A stretch of DNA of 64,000 nucleotides from Forficula auricularia (Eukaryota > Arthropoda > Insecta > Dermaptera > Forficulidae): assembly GCA_024734495.1 (NCBI GenBank), contig JALMQS010000225.1:17932573-17996572 (forward strand), read 5' to 3'. Below the pieces are notes generated by a model, which was not told the DNA's origin, made no database searches, and saw only the letters and a program-made list of their open reading frames with translations. The translations under genes and the position numbers were made by a program. Shown here piece by piece: positions 58,801-64,000 of this stretch. The stretch's first letter is position 1. Every line of letters begins with the position of its first letter.

Positions 58801-59148
58801 TGTTTTAGGGGTGGGGCTCGATTCATATTTACCAGAGGAGATTCTCCGATTTCACTCGAGAAAAGATTCGCTTCTTTTCTAACGAGACTCTGTGATTGAT
58901 GTAGCATAATAATAATGCTGAACAAATTGTTACATGTGATTAATTGAATAAAAAACAAACAATCAGACTTGGACGTGTCTACATTGAAGCTAAGGAAAAC
59001 TATAATCATATTTCCAATTAATTTTAAGGACAAGAAATTTCAAAATCTATAAAATACCCCAAAAGAGTCTGAATTTTCTGCATATTCTATTTTTAGTGAT
59101 TTAATTGAAAATATTCGTTTATGTGGTAGGTGAGCTTACTATTACAAC

Positions 59149-59307
59149 GGAGGGGTGACCCGCGACCTAATATCTTGTACACCTACTTCCACTTTCATTT
59201 CCAAGTAGAAGACAATAGATGAAGGGGCATTGTCTAATGAATTCCAAAATAATTCCACATAATTCCAAAGACGTGCACACCTAATTCCAATCGCGGTTCA
59301 CCCCTCG
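59149..59307. mobile_element. MITE, hAT-like, copy 3
   Basis: Inverse orientation to copies 1 and 2. Ends GGAGGGGTGACCCGCG and CGCGGTTCACCCCTCG with 8-bp duplication ATTACAAC (59141-59148, 59308-59315). Confidence 0.85.
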
Positions 59308-59430
59308 ATTACAACAAAACGAATCTACCTGCAACCAATCGAGTATTTGAACCTATGAGAAAAACATACCTAGAATATTTCTAATTAAAAAGACTGACAA
59401 GCTCAAACCTTAGAAACTATAGTCTCAATA

Positions 59431-59432
59431 AA

Positions 59433-59463
<31 letters not shown>

Positions 59464-59464
59464 A
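59431..59464. repeat. (TA)n microsatellite
   Basis: An uninterrupted run of TA dinucleotides next to a decayed ribozyme-family fragment (CTATAGTCTCAATAAATA). Confidence 0.9.
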
Positions 59465-59554
59465 CTGTGGATTTAATGGAAGGCAGTCCAGGAATAGATA
59501 AAAATAATATTCTCAATAAAAAGTATTTATTGGAAGGTTTTCTCTTTACAACTT

Positions 59555-59597
59555 GTGAAACCGTCGTTTAGGAGGATCTCCCTCCTTCTTCAGGATT
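59555..59597 (-). ncRNA. Hammerhead-like motif with core G changed to T
   Basis: CTGAAGA, extra A, stem II GGAGG/CCTCC, TAAAC in place of GAAAC. The cleavage triplet is also altered. Decayed copy. Confidence 0.45.
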
Positions 59598-60522
59598 CAC
59601 AGGGTCAATGAAGGAAGCATCTAATACTTTTCCTTCCTGGCTCCTTGTTGGTTTTGAGAAAATGTTTTTAGTTTTTAATCATCAATAGAATAGAGTATGT
59701 GTTACATATACCTATATTTTTATCGCGGGTTTCTTTTTTCAGCAGCCCCACAATGACACTTGCAGCATAGGCTATATTTCTAAAGATATGGAGAACAAGA
59801 TCCGTACTATGAATTATCTCGAACGAGGCTTTCATTAATTACAATCGAACTTCACTTACATGTAAGTTCGTTTGGAAAAAATTATTTAATCAAGCAGCGG
59901 ACAGTCTCTTTGATCTACTCTTAAAAATCAACAATTCTCTGAACATATTAAAAATATGCTTTTTCAAACCAAAAGTATTCAGAAACAATTTTTTCATTAG
60001 TCCGCTGGAAAATGTGTCTTTACTGCATTATAAAGGGTTTTGCACAATTTTCATAAAATCTTTCAAGAGTAGTCTCCTAGTTAATACACGGCTTTTATAA
60101 TTTCGCGGAACACTTGATTCATGTTAACAGTATACTAGTGTTCCGAGGAACACCGGTAAAAATCCACTGCTCAAATGTAACCGCACCCTTAATGAAATCT
60201 ATATCTCTTGGGAAATAAAAAGTCAATAAAAATGTTTTAGTGAAAACTTCTAGTAACCTTGTACTAGTCCTATTTATTTATTTATTTATTTAATTTGAAG
60301 GACTTGGTAGTGATTTACAATTTAACAAATTTATTCACTTTTATTATAAGCAATTTTTTAATTATATAAATAATTAGAAAAAAATCAAAAGCTCCTGGAA
60401 CGTTCAATGACCATTTATTATTATTATTCAATTATTTTTTAATGTATTTATTTATATTTGTATTAGATGAAGGAGGAGGTATCACCCAAAGATGAAATCA
60501 CTGGGTTCAATAAAACACCTTT

Positions 60523-60567
60523 AATAAAACGTTTCGGCCTGAATTTATTTGGCCATCTTCAGTTAAT
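60523..60567 (-). ncRNA. Hammerhead-ribozyme-like motif, Penelope-type
   Basis: CTGAAGA, extra T, stem II GGCC/GGCC with an 11-base loop, GAAACGTT, imperfect stem I (ATTAA/TTATT). The layout CTGAAGATGGCC..GGCCGAAACG is like that at Penelope-like element ends. Confidence 0.6.
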
Positions 60568-60599
60568 TAGGAGTTATACACAAAATGCGGTACACACAT

Positions 60600-63500
60600 G
60601 TGATCGAACCAAGCCTTGTCAAAAATAAAAATTTTAGCTTCATGTAAATTTATAACGTGCCTGGACCCAAAAGTTTCAGAATGATTTATTTCAGAATATA
60701 TTTATAAATTCTTCTTTGGTTTTATTAAATAATTTCTGAAAATAATCAATTTTGGCCGGAAATAAAACGCTCTATCGCTAAACAACTATAAAAGGATAAA
60801 GTTTGGAGGAAGACAAATAAGAATGTTAAAAGTTTCTAACAAATTTCAAGCTTCAAGTTTCCCATTATACAGACAATAAAATAATTGATTTAATTTAAAT
60901 TTTATTGCTTTGGAATTCGGATAAATTGACTATAGGTGATCATCAAATTATACAATGTAGATGTAATTGTGTGAATACAATTAAAATCATTCAAAGTCAA
61001 TGAATAAAAATAAATAAATTAATAAAATTAGAAATACATGAATTAAATTGAATAAAGCTAATAAAATAATAATAATATTTATTTTTTACTTGTTATTAGC
61101 TTGTTTAGTGCTCTGGCAGGTGGACATACAGGTATAATGTAAGACTAATAGGCTCCCATTTTACTTTTGCTCAAAATACTAAAAACATTTTCATCCTTAA
61201 CTATATAAACTATGCAAGTGTTTGCAGTTTCGATTATTAGAATGTATCCAAGTTTGTGACTAGAAATATTTTCTTATGGCGTATTCGACTTAATGCAATC
61301 GCATCACACTTGGACGTATTGAGCATATACAGTTGACAATTCTGCTGGAAATTTCAATGTACGCAATCACAGTACACGAGTAGGTACATTAAGTAGAATA
61401 AATCAACTTCTAGGTTCTTATATATAACTTGCTTGTCAAGAGTCAAAAATATTTTTATTAGCAACTTTTATAGAACATCAAAAAATAGTAGATATATTTT
61501 TTATTGCGTTGATTTAAAAAAAATAATATTTGTCCAAATTTCAAAATTTGCAGTAATACTGGCTACTGGCACGGAAACTTTAAATCCTGCTGCTGAGAAT
61601 TTAGTTTGTGTATTTGTACTAAATATTATTTCAGTCAATACTTGATGAAACTTGGATAGTGTAATTTAAGCTTAAATGAGAAAGTGAAATATTTCCAGCT
61701 CAAATTAATTAGTTATTAATTAAGTTTAGTAAATAAATAAATTTTAAAATTTTTAATTTCTTTAGTGAAATATATTGAGTTGTTTCTAAATTTTAAGCAT
61801 CTCACCCTTTCTGTCGTCACATTATCTATTTTATTTACTCCTGAAGGGTCGAATCCTAGTAACATATAAAACAAATATGTATTATATATTTACTAAGATT
61901 TAAGATAAAATTGGCCTTCTTTGAGTAGACCTTTAAAAATTTTATTGATTTAAGAAAAATCAAAAACCGAATCAAAGTTTTTACTAAACTATATATGTTA
62001 TCTAAGTGAAATCAAAACCTTATACCATTTTTTTTTTCAAAATTCGAAAATTCAAAGATCTCACTCGTTTTTATTTGTAATTTTTTTGAAACTCTAATTA
62101 ATAGTTTCCTCTTTCTTGAAGATTAAAATTAAAAACTTAAAATTGTTTTTTATAGTTCAAAATTGTAATTAAAAATTGAGTGACTTATTCCAAAAGGCTT
62201 TCATATTTTATTCTCTTGTCAATCTTCTTACTTTTACTGAGTAAGCTTACCTGAAATTTTGAATTCACTCGAAATTTTTCAAATTTATTAATTTTTTTAT
62301 CGTATCTTTATTGGGCGGAAGTGAAATTTTTTTTCTATCAGTCCGATTTAAATACTCAAGATAACTCAAGAATAAAACGTAATTTGACGTCGCCTTGTAG
62401 GTACTCGGATAATTTTAAGGTACTCATTATTCACAGTATGTTGTGAGTTCATCAAGTCGAAATCGATAATAGAAAGTTCATTTGGAAGCCAAAATATTTT
62501 TAAGAAGAAGAATTAGTGAGATTTTAAACTTTTTAGCTTCATATAGGTATACCTATATTGGTTTGAAAATTAAATAACAAAAAATAATTAGAAAAAAAAA
62601 TCGAATTTTTATACTTTTAATAAATATTTAAATTATTTATTTTTGTTTTATTGTATTGAATACATTTTATTTTATTCAATAAAATGAATCAACAAGTTAT
62701 TTCAAAATATCTAAAGCTATATACAAAAGAAATTTTAAAGCTTTTCTTAAATTTTCTATGACTATATGATAATGGATCGCTATATTACAGAACAATGTTC
62801 ACCCCTAAATTCTCTATATACTATGTTTCAACTTTCCAACTTTCTACCACAAATCGTTCACTCTCAAAAAATTGTCAAATGCCTAAAATTTGAAGAAAGC
62901 ATTCCGACTTTTGAAAAAGTTTTCTATAATTTTAAATTTTTTAATAAAACATTTTGCAGACTCAAAGAACAATTAAAAGTTTTTTTGAAAAAAAAAACAG
63001 GATGAACTGTATATTGCAGACATCATTGCTTAAATAGAAATTAATAATATAATAATATTTACAAAAAGAAAATATTTTCGAAAAAGTTCAAATTCCTGAT
63101 TATATATGTTGATTCTTTATTTAATGATAAGGAAATGGAGATGGATGAGAAAGATAAAGAAAGAAGAAGAAAGAGATTGGAGAGGACTTTCATTCTTGAA
63201 AAATATTTTTCGGTCTCTTGTCCCTCAAGGTCATCCAGTTTTCTTAAATACCTACATAAATAAATATACCACACATATATACATATTACTTATGCAGCGT
63301 AGGGTAATTTTTTTCGCTGAGAAATACGGATCTGATGCAATAGTAGGACTTTATGTCAAAAAGAGAAGCCTTCACGCTTCGCATCCCATTCATTGATTCA
63401 ATTGATAAATGAAAAGGAACAATTTAAATATATCATCTAGAAGAATTCTTTACTGTAAAAATGTTCACGGTCATCACATATTAAAATAAATAAATAAATA

Positions 63501-64000
63501 TCTTAAAAATTAATATACCTATATATATAACTTTTTATAATCTAACATGTACAGTAGTCAATATAAATTTAGTTAAAGTATATTAATTAAATAATAATTT
63601 CTTAACCAAACAGAAATAAACCATATTTTAATGTACATAACATCTCATCAAAATTAAATAATTTTTATTTGATATGTATTTTTAACATATAGGTCTGCGA
63701 AATATAACTTTTGAAAAGTTGTTAGTATTATTGAGTATTATTCTTATTTTCTCCACCAAATACAGTAGAAATATGTATCTAAAAAAATAATTTTTAAGAA
63801 AAAAATAAAACCGACTTCAAAAAAATTAAACGCAACAAATAAAATACACTAAAATGTATAATATAATTATTATCTTATTCAGTTACAACTAAACGACGAA
63901 ATATTAACATGAAATTACTTTTTGAATTCGGTGCCAAACATATACATTTTATGAATCGCACTCTACGGATCTTACTTAGTACGTTTGGCGGCTTATAGGT
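60600..64000. other. Gene-poor DNA at the right end
   Basis: AT-rich with only short, poorly supported frames. I see no exon with convincing splice sites or recognisable domains. Confidence 0.5.

Noticed and set aside
62766..63396. Two 80-96 codon plus-strand frames near the right end
   Set aside because: AT-rich, biased composition (Lys, Phe, Ile), no splice sites, no domain.

Overview
This window is AT-rich nuclear DNA from an insect (order not resolved). Evidence: long introns with GT-AG boundaries, two genes of families that are expanded in insects (an SLC16 monocarboxylate transporter and a NRF-6-like acyltransferase), tRNA-derived SINEs, Helitrons, MITEs and LINE fragments. There are no operons, CRISPR arrays or bacterial signals. 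One 100-base run of N (9238-9337) is an assembly gap.

Genes. Both genes are on the minus strand. (1) 20058-58221: a complete SLC16/MCT-type transporter whose ten coding exons I could join in frame (1989 nt, 662 residues), spread over 38 kb with introns of 0.6 to 16 kb. The upstream, GC-richer block at about 58220-58800 looks like its 5' UTR/promoter region. (2) 1782-9671: a partial gene for a NRF-6 ('nose resistant to fluoxetine')/acyltransferase-3 membrane protein. Four consecutive, phase-matched exons (6298-6462, 6148-6227, 4929-5024, 1782-1911) encode the middle and late part of the acyltransferase domain. A likely N-terminal exon lies at 9353-9671, next to the N gap. The exons expected between these blocks are not visible and may lie in the gap. 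The C-terminus is off the left edge. One of its introns has a GC donor.

Layout. 1-9671: NRF-6-like gene with transposon-filled introns. 9672-20057: gene-poor, with a 120-bp satellite, a Helitron and a MITE. 20058-58221: transporter gene, introns packed with repeats. 58222-64000: promoter-proximal block, then gene-poor DNA with two more ribozyme-like elements and a MITE.

Most notable content. The repeats are dominated by short elements that carry a hammerhead-ribozyme-like motif: CTGANGA, one extra A/T, a stem-loop, GAAA, a minimal helix III, and a cleavage triplet. I count about 18 copies with a complete or near-complete core and at least 8 decayed ones, in several sequence subfamilies and on both strands. 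Many sit in near-perfect inverted repeats (fold-back elements of 130-470 bp) with a one-sided 'tail' sequence and 8-13 bp target-site duplications. The layout resembles the ribozyme-bearing terminal repeats of Penelope-like retroelements, but no coding part is present. Stem I keeps pairing across subfamilies with different sequences, which supports a selected RNA structure. The intronic copies lie inside the transporter transcription unit, so the copies on the minus strand would be transcribed in the pre-mRNA.
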